From: Paenibacillus phocaeensis
GTDB lineage: Bacteria; Bacillota; Bacilli; Paenibacillales; Paenibacillaceae
Direction of reading: 5' to 3'
Assembly: GCF_900021165.1 (NCBI RefSeq)
Contig: NZ_FCOQ01000034.1
Coordinates: 148,673 to 212,672, forward strand
DNA length: 64,000 bases
A model generated the notes under the pieces. That model saw only the letters and a list, made by a program, of their open reading frames with translations. It did not search any database and was not told the origin of the DNA. Positions 1 to 7,781 of this stretch are shown here, in pieces. Position numbers and translations under genes: made by a program. The first letter of the stretch is position 1. Every line of letters starts with the position of its first letter.

Positions 1-2
1 GC

Positions 3-245
3 AAAGATGAGGTCCGAAACAACCGGCTAAGCCGAGATGGCAAGCAGCTATACCGAAAACGAAAAGAAACGATTGAGCGAAGCTTCGCGGATTCTAAAGA
101 GCTCCATGGGTTTCGCTATTGCCGTTTGCGTGGACTCTCAAACGTCAGGGAACAGGCGTTGATGACGGTCGCTGTGCAGAACATGAAGAAGATGGCGATC
201 CACCTGGATCGCCTGGAAAAGGGGTCTGTCAAGAATTTTGTGTAA
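3..245 (+). pseudogene. IS1182-family transposase, 3' end, disrupted by IS256
   Basis: An open frame enters from the left edge and ends at TAA 243-245. It contains the motifs TIERSFADSKELHGFRY and MTVAVQNMKKMAIHLDRLEK, which match the C-terminal catalytic part of IS1182/IS5-like DDE transposases (the E of TIERSFAD is the expected final acidic residue). The last codons (GSVKNFV) lie inside the left inverted repeat of the IS256 copy at 222-1578, so the natural C-terminus is displaced. Joining 1-221 to 1587 onwards restores the ending LDRLEKRG followed by a stop codon. The 5' part of the gene lies outside the window. Certain as a transposase tail; family assignment is from motif recognition. Confidence 0.8.
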
Positions 246-1578
246 ACACTCCTAGAGAAATCCTACATCCTACTTAAGGTAGATGAGGGCCGATGCGGTC
301 GGGAAAGAAGACCGAGAGCTGAAGCAGGATCTGTCCCCAGTTTTGAACACGGCCTGTCCATTTGCGAGTAACGTCCATTGTCGCGAGGTAGAGCATTTTG
401 AGCAAGGATTCATCCGTCGGGAAGATACTCTTTCCCTTCGTTACCTTGCGGAGCTGGCGGTGATAGCTCTCAATCATATTGGTCGTGTAGATCAGCTTTC
501 GGATCTCCGGAGGGTACTTAAAGAACGTGGCAATCTCGTCCCAGTTCGTACGCCAAGAACGCACGATCAGCGGGTACCGGGATCCCCAGGTCTCTTCAAA
601 CCGGTCCAGCTCAACGAGGGCCATATCCTCCGTAGTAGCCTTGTAGATTGGCTTTAGATCAGCCGTTACTTTCTTTAGATCTTTGTACGAAACGTAGCGA
701 GTGGAATTGCGGATTTGGTGAATCACGCACTTCTGAATCTCCGTCTTCGGAAAGCACGCCGAAATCGCCTGAGAGAAGCCCGTGAGGTTATCTACGCAGG
801 TAATGAGAATGTCGCCCACGCCTCGGTTTCTGAGGTCGTTGAGCACGCTTAGCCAGAACTTCGAGGACTCATTCTCGCCAATCCACATGCCGAGGACGTC
901 CTTGTTTCCATCGAGATCAATGCCGATGACCATGTAAGCTGCCTTGTTCACGATGGCGCCGTCTTGCTTGACCTTGAAGTGGATCGCGTCCATAAAGACA
1001 ACGGCATACACGCCTTGTAACGGTCGATTCTGCCACTCTTTGATCAAGGGAATGAGTTTGTTCGTCACGTTCGAGATCATCGTCGGAGAGACCTCAGTCC
1101 CGTACAGATGGTTCAGGTGATCTTGAATGTCACGGGTGCTTACGCCCTTGGCGTACATCGCGATAATCGGGTCCTCAATGCCGGTTACGTTCGATGGATG
1201 CTTCTTCACGATCATCGGTTCAAACTCACCGTTGCGATCGCGAGGGACGCGAATCTCTTGCTCTCCGTACTCGCCGGTGATGGTCTTCTTGCTTTTTCCG
1301 TTACGGCTGTTGGGGGTTTGCTTGTTTGCTACGTCGTGCTTCTCGTAGCCCAACTCGTGGTCTAACTCCGCCTCCAACATCTCCTGCAATGTGTCGGCAA
1401 ACAACTCTTTGAGAGCGGATTGAACGTCCGCCATTGTCTTCAGTTCGTTGTCCTTGATGAAGGCCTTGACTTGATCCTTGCTGAATTTCGGAGCCACTGT
1501 GCTCATCCTTTCAATCCAACCTTTCCTGTTAGTTTAATAGATAGATTGGAGAGTTTACACAGTTAATTTTACACACCC
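222..1578 (-). mobile_element. IS256-family insertion sequence with an 8-bp near-duplicated target
   Basis: Imperfect terminal inverted repeats bracket one transposase gene. The left end starts GGGTCTGTCAAGAATTTTGT (222-241). The right end, read inward from 1578, starts GGGTGTGTAAAATTAACTGT. Both lead into GTAAAC-CTCC. The flanks TGGAAAAG (214-221) and TGGATAAG (1579-1586) match at 7 of 8 positions, the expected 8-bp target duplication for this family with one later mutation. The element sits within the last codons of an IS1182 transposase, so it is a nested insertion. The transposase is intact, so it may still be mobile. Confidence 0.85.
274..1506 (-). CDS. IS256-family transposase
   Basis: The 410-residue protein has the usual IS256 length. 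The DDE catalytic core is visible: Asp in VFMDAIH (about residue 174), Asp in CVDNLTGF (about 242), and Glu in the family signature TTNMIESYHRQLRK (about 345). The CVIHQIRN motif lies between the last two acidic residues. It mediates copy-out transposition through a circular intermediate. The reading frame is uninterrupted. The gene is convergent with the truncated IS1182 transposase and has no functional tie to the toxin locus beside it. Confidence 0.95.
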   Translation of the reverse strand: MSTVAPKFSKDQVKAFIKDNELKTMADVQSALKELFADTLQEMLEAELDHELGYEKHDVANKQTPNSRNGKSKKTITGEYGEQEIRVPRDRNGEFEPMIVKKHPSNVTGIEDPIIAMYAKGVSTRDIQDHLNHLYGTEVSPTMISNVTNKLIPLIKEWQNRPLQGVYAVVFMDAIHFKVKQDGAIVNKAAYMVIGIDLDGNKDVLGMWIGENESSKFWLSVLNDLRNRGVGDILITCVDNLTGFSQAISACFPKTEIQKCVIHQIRNSTRYVSYKDLKKVTADLKPIYKATTEDMALVELDRFEETWGSRYPLIVRSWRTNWDEIATFFKYPPEIRKLIYTTNMIESYHRQLRKVTKGKSIFPTDESLLKMLYLATMDVTRKWTGRVQNWGQILLQLSVFFPDRIGPHLP

Positions 1579-1587
1579 TGGATAAGC

Positions 1588-1671
1588 GGGGGTAACCCCC
1601 TCTTTTTTTGGTTTTCATGCAACTACGAATGAAAAAAGAGAAACCCAACGTCTCAAAGACGCGGGTTTCTC
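1588..1671 (+). terminator. IS1182 3'-end terminator hairpins
   Basis: A GGGGG/CCCCC hairpin (1588-1600) is followed by a T run (1603-1609). A second stem, GAGAAACCC/GGGTTTCTC (1638-1671), follows, with CGTCT/AGACG nested inside it. Their position just after the restored IS1182 stop codon suggests they are the transcription stop and structured right end of IS1182, separated from their gene by IS256. Confidence 0.65.
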
Positions 1672-1680
1672 GACACTCTG

Positions 1681-1707
1681 ACCTTGAAGGTAAGCACCTT
1701 CAAGGTT
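1681..1707 (-). terminator. Terminator of DUF1871 immunity cassette
   Basis: ACCTTGAAGGT pairs with ACCTTCAAGGT around a short loop, just past the stop codon of the minus-strand gene at 1724. The stem resembles the AACCTTGA..TCAAGGTT terminators of other cassettes in this locus. Confidence 0.65.
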
Positions 1708-1723
1708 GGAATCATGCTGTTGA

Positions 1724-1963
1724 TTATTGATACTTTATCATTTTTTCTGCTATAACCTTACATTCTTCGATGGACTTGGTAAATTCTTTGCCAAAGGAAT
1801 TCTTGAAAATACTAAAAACTTCATCTGCTAATTCTTCAATTAAATTGAGTTTCCCCATTGCTTCAACTATTTTTTTTGATTCAAAATAGTACTCATCCTC
1901 TAACAATGGATATATTTCTACTGGATTCCACTCGTTAATTATTTTGATAATCTTATTCCCCAT
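1724..1963 (-). CDS. DUF1871-like immunity protein
   Basis: The 79-residue acidic protein starts ATG with a strong AAGGAGG site. Its opening IIKIINEWNPVEIYPL and the following DEYYFESKKI match the DUF1871 pattern (IIxEWDPxxxxPxxxxDEY). It starts 11 bp after the stop of a displaced Rhs toxin tip, the usual toxin-immunity order, so the inferred role is to neutralise that DUF4258-like tip in the cytoplasm. The immunity frame is intact although the toxin side has decayed, consistent with selection to keep protection. Family assignment is by motif recall, not by search. Confidence 0.7.
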   Translation of the reverse strand: MGNKIIKIINEWNPVEIYPLLEDEYYFESKKIVEAMGKLNLIEELADEVFSIFKNSFGKEFTKSIEECKVIAEKMIKYQ

Positions 1964-1974
1964 TGGCTACCTCC

Positions 1975-2950
1975 TTATTCTCCAAATAAAAGTTGAGACA
2001 GTGCCTTGTATGCATCGTCATACTTACTCTTGGGAATTACGGTTACAAGTGTTCCATCATTGGCAACGACAGCTGCTCCTTCCTTTGAAAAGAATAAATG
2101 CTTACTGCCATTATTCTGAGAAAGGGCCTTACCATTTTCAACCCAAGATTCAGCCATTTTCTTCGTCACACCACGTTCATTCATTCTTTCTAAAGCATGA
2201 GTAGAGACTTTTGACCAATCAATTTTAGTGCCGAGATTTTTCACGAGTGTTCCGGCTTTCCCGAAACTATCGCCAATTTTTACACCACTACCTATCCCCT
2301 TAGCACCACTTTTGGGACCGGTATACCTTCCACCTATGCCACCCGCCATTCCAAGAGCAAATAATGCGACATATTCTGCCTCTTTCGATTCAAAATACGC
2401 ATCTACCCGTTGTTCTCTCGCCTAACTTGCAGTACCAGCATTATTGGTATAGGCACTCGTCCCCGTAACCAGACCGTATAAGTAACTATATTGATTTTCA
2501 TCCATGAAGGATTCAAAATCGTCGCGATCCCAGATGAAATCTTTGTATACCCGATAATATTTATTCTTCGTGCTGAACCCTGATTTCTCCCGGGCCTCAT
2601 CCAATAAGCTTACGAGCTCTAAGATACTGCAGATCCGTCACGTTATCCCAATACTCTCCCGAGTAACGGAAGACGTTCGGAACCGTCTCTTCTTCGGTTT
2701 CCGGGTTGCCCCAGATGTCGTAGGTGCAAGTGTTGAGTTGGTTGCCCTGGCTGTCGGTCAGGCCAACGACGTCACCGTGGTCATTGAGCTGGTAATACTG
2801 CACCTCGCCCGTGGCCTGGTCTACGCGAGACCGTAAACGTCCGCTCAGGTCGTAAAGATAAGTATACGTCACGCTTGGCGTGCCGCCGTTGACGTTGACC
2901 TCGGCGATTAGCTTGGCGTTCTCATCATAATAATACCGGGTTCGGTTACT
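1975..2950 (-). pseudogene. Displaced Rhs core end plus DUF4258-like toxin tip, broken
   Basis: Reading leftward, an Rhs core fragment starts near 2950 (YYYDENAKLIAEV, TYTYLYDLSGRLRSRV, YYQLNDHGDVVGL, YSGEYWDNVTDLQYLRARK). At about 2600 the frame shifts by one into SLLDEAREKSGF..NQYSYLYG. The missing part is the usual core end (WYDP..GRF..DTYEG..NPLSLNLYTYV..NPL..DPSG), so this is an out-of-frame deletion. TAG at 2422-2424 then interrupts the linker in the same frame. The tip (from about 2349) contains STHALERMNERGVT..VENGKAL..VVANDGTLVTVIPK, the DUF4258-type pattern of BECR/RelE-like nucleases. The tip could only be made by internal initiation. Decay clear; toxin class moderate. Confidence 0.75.
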
Positions 2951-3116
2951 TCACTATAGATTTATCTCTATACTAGGAAGAATGAGTCCTGCACATGCTC
3001 GCTATTTTTCAAAGAAAAACTTATCTTTGCTCATTAAGCTGACTTTCAGGAGAAATTACCTTACGGTCGGCTCTAATGGCTTCATTCTACGCTGGCTAGC
3101 CCCCTACAAAGAAAAA

Positions 3117-3147
3117 AACCTTGAAGGGCATGAAGCCAATCAAGGTT
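3117..3147 (-). terminator. Immunity cassette terminator, family copy
   Basis: AACCTTGA pairs with TCAAGGTT around GGGCATGAAGCCAA. Read on the minus strand it is followed by TTTTTTTC. The same stem and loop recurs at 10700-10730 and 15407-15437 after unrelated immunity genes. Confidence 0.75.
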
Positions 3148-3154
3148 ATACAAC

Positions 3155-3700
3155 TCAATAACTATCCTCAAAAAGACAATTGAAAATGGTAACATCCTCT
3201 TCTTTTAACTCTAATGAGATATTTGGCACAACCACATTAAGAATTGTTTCGTCCAGGATTTGAATTCCATTATTATTTAAAATTTCTATAGTCCTTTTGC
3301 CAATTCGCTCTGTTTCATTATTAAGTGGAGAATATTCTTCATGTAGTTGTACAGCTCCATTACTGTAGTTGTACCTAACATATTTCACCACTGAATATGG
3401 AGCAATTGTTGAAATTAAAACCATGACCCCCGTTATCTCGTGCATTTCCTTTAAATAATCATTAAATTCATCGCTACCTATTCTAAAGTTTGGACTCAGC
3501 GATGATTGAATGAATTAAGAAAAGCATGTTGAATAACTAAAGTCAGTAAGATTGTCAATGAAAATCCGTTCTATCTCATCATTGAACTTACTAATCCAAC
3601 ACCCCTTATCAATATATTTCGCTAGAATATATTGAAAGTCACCTTTCCCATACAATCTGTTAATTGTATTTAGCAAAATTTCTTTCATATGCCCCTCCAT
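3155..3700 (-). pseudogene. Immunity gene with one internal nonsense codon
   Basis: Two apparent ORFs (3515-3700 and 3155-3445) lie in the same frame, and the 23 codons between them are open, so this is one gene of about 180 codons stopped by TAA at 3515-3517. The ATG at 3700 overlaps the toxin TAA (TAATG), showing translational coupling. The second half (NYSNGAVQLHEEYSPLNNETERIGKR..EEDVTIFNCLFEDSY) is acidic, as expected of an antitoxin. No named family is recognised. Re-initiation could give a 96-residue C-terminal piece, but full protection seems lost, together with loss of its toxin. Confidence 0.7.
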
Positions 3701-4083
3701 TATTGTACAGGATAGCCGTGTATATTACCTTTTGAATCAATGTGAACTTTAACTCTAGTTTCTCCATTTGGTCCAACTGGCTTACCAAAATCATAAGTTT
3801 TTACACTTCCATCGGCTTTTACTGGAGTACCCTTCATCCATGCTTGCTGTGTTAACTGTACACCATTTTGGCCTGAAGGCCACTGCGACTTGGTTGAGAC
3901 GTTATTCCCATGACCTGGAACATGCTTACCTTGCTTTCCTGCATCCACCTTAGGTGCCCCTTTTATACCTGCGTCAACCGTACCTTGACTCGGTAACTTA
4001 CCAGAATAACCCGTCCCCTAAGTTGTAATCTTAAACTTGGGAATAAAGAAGGTGGCAATCGGGTTCTTCCAATTACCACCCAT
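3700..4083 (-). pseudogene. Displaced Rhs toxin tip (Ntox50-like) with a nonsense codon
   Basis: From ATG 4083 the frame reads MGGNWKNPIATFFIPKFK then ITT and TAG (4018-4020). The intact cousin at 11199-11591 reads PKFKITTQG at this place, so one CAG has become TAG. After it, the tip contains KQGKHVPGHGNN and ends GETRVKVHIDSKGNIHGYPVQ-like residues, resembling the KQxxH..G..Y signature of bacterial toxin 50 nucleases. Internal GTG initiation at 3948 could give an 82-residue domain. The segment starts immediately after an IS110 3' remnant rather than an Rhs core, so delivery by an Rhs carrier is not possible as it stands. Confidence 0.65.
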
Positions 4084-4127
4084 TATATCAGCTTGCTTGG
4101 CGTTCTGTTAGAGTTGCCGCCCGATAC
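4084..4127 (-). mobile_element. Remnant of an IS110 transposase 3' end
   Basis: Read on the minus strand, this stretch encodes EYRAATLTERQAS and a TGA, nearly the same as the last residues EYRAASPLTERQAS of the intact IS110 transposase at 11596-12843. In both places TGATATAATGG leads straight into the same pre-toxin linker. The rest of the element is missing here, replaced by the XRE/Rep element starting at 4147. It marks a deletion scar or a second use of the same target. Confidence 0.75.
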
Positions 4128-4146
4128 TCTGTTATGGGGGGACACT

Positions 4147-4353
4147 ATGCCAATCCGGTTAAGATTAAAGGAAATCCTAGAAGCACAGGGTATCAGCCAA
4201 CGTGAACTTGCACGAAGGATGAACATAAGACCAAGCACGGTCAGTCATCTTTGCTCCGATAAAGTTAATGCGGCATACTTCGATACGTTGGAGCAGATTT
4301 GCAGAACGCTTAACATCAGCCTGAACGAACTTCTTGTACTGGAAGATGACTAA
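4147..4353 (+). CDS. XRE-family regulator of Rep element, copy A
   Basis: A 68-residue protein consisting almost only of a Cro/C1 helix-turn-helix (LRLKEILEAQGISQRELARRMNI, then RPSTVSHLCSDKVN). Start ATG 4147 is chosen because copy C starts at the same residue (MPIR) and a G-rich site precedes it. Its 3' end overlaps the convergent rep gene by 38 bp, identical in layout to copy C. The inverted-repeat promoter region present before copy C is absent; an IS110 remnant lies there instead, so expression may be altered. Likely represses the element's own genes (inference). Confidence 0.85.
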   Translation: MPIRLRLKEILEAQGISQRELARRMNIRPSTVSHLCSDKVNAAYFDTLEQICRTLNISLNELLVLEDD

Positions 4354-5176
4354 CCTTACCTGATAGAACGGCACAGGGGTTTATTGCTTCCTGCCATTGC
4401 TCCGCCGCTACTTCATTCAAATCAATAACATCCTGCGTTTTCATTTGTTCTTGAATCTTTTTGCGGTAATAAGGAGTCGTATCCTGCGGTAGAAGTTCGC
4501 CTTGCTGAATCTCCTGAACAAGTTGCCCCACCTTCGGGGCAAACTCGGACAAGTCCGTCAGCACAGCACATAGATATTTAGTGTTAAACTGCGGCGGATA
4601 CTGGACTAGTGAATCAAGCGGTATCCTAACCCCCTTCGGAGCATATACAATCTCCATCCTCGTTTGCTCCCCTATAATTTCCTGCCGCCTTGTCTCCGAC
4701 AACTGACGTTTCTTGTCGTACACCCGACAATAGCCGTTCTCCCTCCGTTGGTGTCCCCCGTTGTAGTAACGAGTTCCCCGAAATAGCCTTAGCTTGCGCC
4801 CTGTCAGTGACAAGGTAAACACATCCTTGATGTTGTAAGGAATGTCATATGCAACATCACACCGAACGAAAAGGACTTCCTTGGCTTTTGTCTGAATCTG
4901 CATCAACCAATCCTCGAAGTATGCCAATGACTCAGGGTACGCTTCGATTCGTAGAGTGTGCTTCCTAGACTTGGGGGCAAAAGCCAACTGATAGGAGATA
5001 TGCAAGAAATGTTCTCCGGTATTGATGTTGATATGATAGATAAAACCCTTCTCCTTCGTATACATCCTGACTCCGTAGAAATGACATATTCGGAGCATGA
5101 AGGGATTGAAGAAATCCCAGTATACTCCTGTGAAGTCAATGACAATACGGTCAATGGATACAGTGACCCCGTTCAT
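4316..5176 (-). CDS. Rep_trans-like replication initiator, element copy A
   Basis: A 286-residue protein with an RCDVAYDIP motif near residue 105, then GTRYYNG and CRVYDKKRQL (about 133-157) and TRMEIVYAP. This order (acidic strand, G-S/T-R-Y-Y, x-x-Y-D-K, T-R-x-E) is that of rolling-circle initiators of the Rep_trans/phage replication-initiation type, where the YDK tyrosine is a candidate nicking residue. It starts MNGVTVSIDRIVIDFTG. Upstream lies the conserved hairpin block (5177-5597). It is the only complete copy besides 14092-14949. The replication role is inferred from motifs; a relaxase-like role is possible. Confidence 0.65.
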   Translation of the reverse strand: MNGVTVSIDRIVIDFTGVYWDFFNPFMLRICHFYGVRMYTKEKGFIYHININTGEHFLHISYQLAFAPKSRKHTLRIEAYPESLAYFEDWLMQIQTKAKEVLFVRCDVAYDIPYNIKDVFTLSLTGRKLRLFRGTRYYNGGHQRRENGYCRVYDKKRQLSETRRQEIIGEQTRMEIVYAPKGVRIPLDSLVQYPPQFNTKYLCAVLTDLSEFAPKVGQLVQEIQQGELLPQDTTPYYRKKIQEQMKTQDVIDLNEVAAEQWQEAINPCAVLSGKVSHLPVQEVRSG

Positions 5177-5597
5177 ATGCCGCCCCTCCCGATTTTTTCA
5201 TGAATTTCGGGCTATATTAGAGGGGCAGGTGGCTAGCCTTTAACACATGACCTTCCCGTTGTAGAATTTTCAGTTAAGTCCTGACAATATAGTTGTCGTG
5301 GTATCCTTGGATTTGTTGCGATGCTCTCGACACTATATCCATCGGGGTATCTATTCGCAAAGTTGCGTTTAATTTGAAAAAACCGCAAGAAAACGAAGAT
5401 AACAAAAAACAGGTCAATCATGGTGGTATCTGACCATAATCGACCTGTTTGGCGTAACGCTATAGCGTTATTCAGGGTATAAAATTCAAGCATTGATGTG
5501 TGCGTACAAACGGAATGACGAAATTTTTATACGGGTATTACATGGGTCATATGTGTTATTGGTTGAATGATGGATTCATTCGGCACTGGGTAGCCCC
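5177..5597 (-). other. Conserved structured non-coding block, copy A
   Basis: This block of about 420 bp recurs as copies B (7316-7737) and C (14968-15395). It ends at TAGCCCC (5591-5597) beside the terminator of the next cassette. Hairpin 1: AAACAGGTC (5407-5415) pairs with GACCTGTTT (5442-5450), with ATGGT/ACCAT nested inside. On the minus strand it is followed by a T run, so it can act as a terminator or attenuator before rep. Hairpin 2: TAACGC (5455-5460) pairs with GCGTTA (5465-5470). The block may be an origin, a leader or a small RNA. It contains no convincing ORF. Confidence 0.7.
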
Positions 5598-5608
5598 GTC
5601 AAAAGAAA

Positions 5609-5636
5609 GGCGGTTAACTCGTAATGAGTAACCGCC
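5609..5636 (-). terminator. Immunity cassette terminator
   Basis: GGCGGTTA-CTC pairs with GAG-TAACCGCC. On the minus strand it is followed by TTTCTTTTG. It lies just after the immunity stop codon at 5643. Confidence 0.75.
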
Positions 5637-5642
5637 CACACA

Positions 5643-6050
5643 TCAATATAGCTTAGAAACTTTCGGTTCGTATGCGGCAATAATATCCACGATAGAATCA
5701 ACTGCTAAGATAGAAAAGTGATGTACTTGCTCTGAGTCAGCTATACCGAAAGACTGTAATGATAGCCATTGAATGTATTCCGAATTTGTCACCTTGAAAA
5801 AAGTACGGTCTTTATAGAACTCAGTCCCGTATTGCTCATCAAGCTTGTTTATTGTACTTTGCCTAAAACTTTCATCAGTACTTCTATAGGCATGTACCGA
5901 ATCCTCGAATAATATCTCCACTTTCTTAAACTCATCGTTAGCATCAGAAAGTAATATGCGGAATCCCTCAATAGTATCATTTATGGATTCAACATAATAT
6001 TTTGATGTCACGTCATTTCCGACTTCCCAAATTCCCCAAGATTCTTCCAA
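5643..6050 (-). CDS. Immunity protein for the PGRATKGK-type toxin
   Basis: The 135-residue acidic protein starts at TTG 6050, chosen because AAGGAGG sits six bases upstream. It starts 11 bp after the stop of the toxin tip at 6062. Recognisable features are FEDSVHAYRSTDES, SEYIQWLSLQS and the C-terminal HHFSILAVDSIVDIIA. I recognise this as an Rhs-associated immunity type but cannot name a family. Inferred role: cytoplasmic inhibitor of the adjacent tip. The frame is intact. Confidence 0.75.
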   Translation of the reverse strand: MEESWGIWEVGNDVTSKYYVESINDTIEGFRILLSDANDEFKKVEILFEDSVHAYRSTDESFRQSTINKLDEQYGTEFYKDRTFFKVTNSEYIQWLSLQSFGIADSEQVHHFSILAVDSIVDIIAAYEPKVSKLY

Positions 6051-6061
6051 GGTAGCCCTCC

Positions 6062-7315
6062 TTAATCATCATAACGTATTTTAGTTGATTTTTTCCCATC
6101 ATAAATTTCAAGTGTAGGTCGTCCATCAGAACTTTTTTCTCGAACATTGACCGTTCTTCCATCAGGTAACTTCCCTACCTTGCCTCCCGGAATATCTTTT
6201 ACTTCGGTTACACCCATGCTATTAAAATCATCTAATGCTTGGTTGTAGCCTCCTGACTTACCGTATTGTGTTGCTTTTCCTTTGGTAGCCCGACCGGGAC
6301 TAGCCCCTTCCAATATATCATCTACAGATTTAATTGAGGAACTAGCACCATTTCCCGTCCCCTTAACAGGCTTTTTGACACCCACAGTTTTTTTGGGGCC
6401 TCTTCCTATCCCGCCCGTTATTAGCGCTATTATGCCATTTATAGTTCCTTGATCTTTCCGCCATTCACTATAATTTTTAAGTAACTCGCCCTTGGCCCAG
6501 TATGCTTGTTTCTCACTATTACCATAGGCACTGGTCTGGGTTAGCTTTCCGTATAAAAATTTAAATTGATTGTTATCCTCTTCATTATAAACGGGTTGAA
6601 AAATTGAACCTAATTTTGATCGATACAACCAATATAAATTACTATTAGGGGATGTATATTGCATAGCATCGTTAAGTAAAGACTCAACATCCAATACCGA
6701 CTTATACTTTCCGCTCGGATCCGTATAAATCAGCGGATTATTCTCCACATACGTATACAAATTCAAGCTCTGCGGATTCGTAATTTCCCCTTCATACGTA
6801 TCCTGACTCACAAACCGCCCAAGACTCGGGTTAAAATATCTCGCCCGCGCGTAAGAGAGACCGCTCGCGGCATCATAGCCGAGCCCCGTGTAGCCGAACA
6901 GGTATGCTTCCCATTGTAATAACGAGTGCCACTTTCGACTCGTCTTAGACATCGTAAACACGTCTTGGATAGGCGCAGGGATGTCATAAGCAACATCACA
7001 TCGCACGAACAGCGCTTGCTTCGCATAGTCTCGGATTTGTTCGAGCCAATGACGGAAGTAAACAAGAGACTTCGGATAGGCTTCAATCCTCAGCGTGTTC
7101 TTCTGAGTTCTTGGAGCATAAATCAACTTGTAGGAGATATGCAGGAAGTGTTCTCCTGTATTGATTCTGATGCGGTATTGAAATCCTCTTTCCTCCACCG
7201 CCATCCCGACCCCGTAGAAGTGGCAGATACGTTTATGGAACTCATTGAAGAAATTCCAATGAACGCCTGTAAAATCTATGACAATGCGGTCAATGGATAC
7301 AGTGATACCTTTCAT
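6062..7315 (-). CDS. Chimera: Rep N-terminus fused to Rhs core end and toxin tip
   Basis: This single 417-codon frame has three parts. Residues 1-138 match the start of the Rep proteins (MKGITVSIDRIVIDFTG..RCDVAYDIP). Residues 139-202 are the Rhs-associated core (LFGYTGLGYDAASGL..GRFVSQDTYEGE..DPSG). The rest is linker plus a toxin tip (about 330-417: ILEGASPGRATKGK, KSGGYNQALDDF, LPDGRTVNVR, SSDGRPTLEIYDG). In another frame the DNA before the junction still encodes GTRYYNGKH, so a small deletion inside rep set the fusion in frame. The tip may be expressed from the rep promoter but has no carrier for export. The immunity gene follows at once. Confidence 0.75.
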   Translation of the reverse strand: MKGITVSIDRIVIDFTGVHWNFFNEFHKRICHFYGVGMAVEERGFQYRIRINTGEHFLHISYKLIYAPRTQKNTLRIEAYPKSLVYFRHWLEQIRDYAKQALFVRCDVAYDIPAPIQDVFTMSKTSRKWHSLLQWEAYLFGYTGLGYDAASGLSYARARYFNPSLGRFVSQDTYEGEITNPQSLNLYTYVENNPLIYTDPSGKYKSVLDVESLLNDAMQYTSPNSNLYWLYRSKLGSIFQPVYNEEDNNQFKFLYGKLTQTSAYGNSEKQAYWAKGELLKNYSEWRKDQGTINGIIALITGGIGRGPKKTVGVKKPVKGTGNGASSSIKSVDDILEGASPGRATKGKATQYGKSGGYNQALDDFNSMGVTEVKDIPGGKVGKLPDGRTVNVREKSSDGRPTLEIYDGKKSTKIRYDD

Positions 7316-7737
7316 GTGCCGCCCCCTCCCGATTTTTTTGATGAATTTCGGGCTTAATTAGAGGGGCAGGTGGCTAGCCTTTAACACATGATCTTCCCGC
7401 TGTGAAATGTTCAGTTAAGTCCTGACAATATAAGAGTCGGTCTATCCAAGTGATTAGATGTGATGCTCCCTACACCATATCCATTGGGGTATCTATTCGC
7501 AAAGTTGCATTAGATTTAAAAAACTGTGAGAAAACGAAGATAACAAAAAACAGGTCAATCATGGTGGTAACTGACCATAATCGACCTGTTTGATATAACG
7601 GAATACCGTTATTTAGGTGATAAAAATCAAGCATTTATGTGCGTACAAATGAAATGACGAAATCTTTATACGGGTATTACATGAGTTAGATGTGTTATTG
7701 GTTGAATGATGGATTCATTTCGGCACTGGGTAGCCCC
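7316..7737 (-). other. Conserved structured non-coding block, copy B
   Basis: Homologous along its length to copies A and C, ending at TAGCCCC (7731-7737). Hairpin 1 uses AAACAGGTC (7548-7556) and GACCTGTTT (7583-7591) with the same nested ATGGT/ACCAT. Hairpin 2 is ATAACGG (7595-7601) with CCGTTAT (7606-7612). Compared with copy A the innermost pair has switched from C-G to G-C. The block precedes the truncated rep that now starts the Rhs chimera, so any promoter here would drive the toxin tip. Confidence 0.7.
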
Positions 7738-7748
7738 CAACAAAAGAA

Positions 7749-7774
7749 GCGGTCGTCCTGTAAGGGACAACCGC
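7749..7774 (-). terminator. Terminator of DUF4279 cassette
   Basis: GCGGTCGTCC pairs with GGGACAACCGC (one mismatch). On the minus strand it is followed by TTCTTTTG, directly after the stop codon at 7782. Confidence 0.7.
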
Positions 7775-7781
7775 AACTAAT

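Noticed and set aside
4903..5203. Short frames inside rep copy A on both strands
   Set aside because: They overlap the rep gene, which is supported by a second full-length homologue at 14092-14949.
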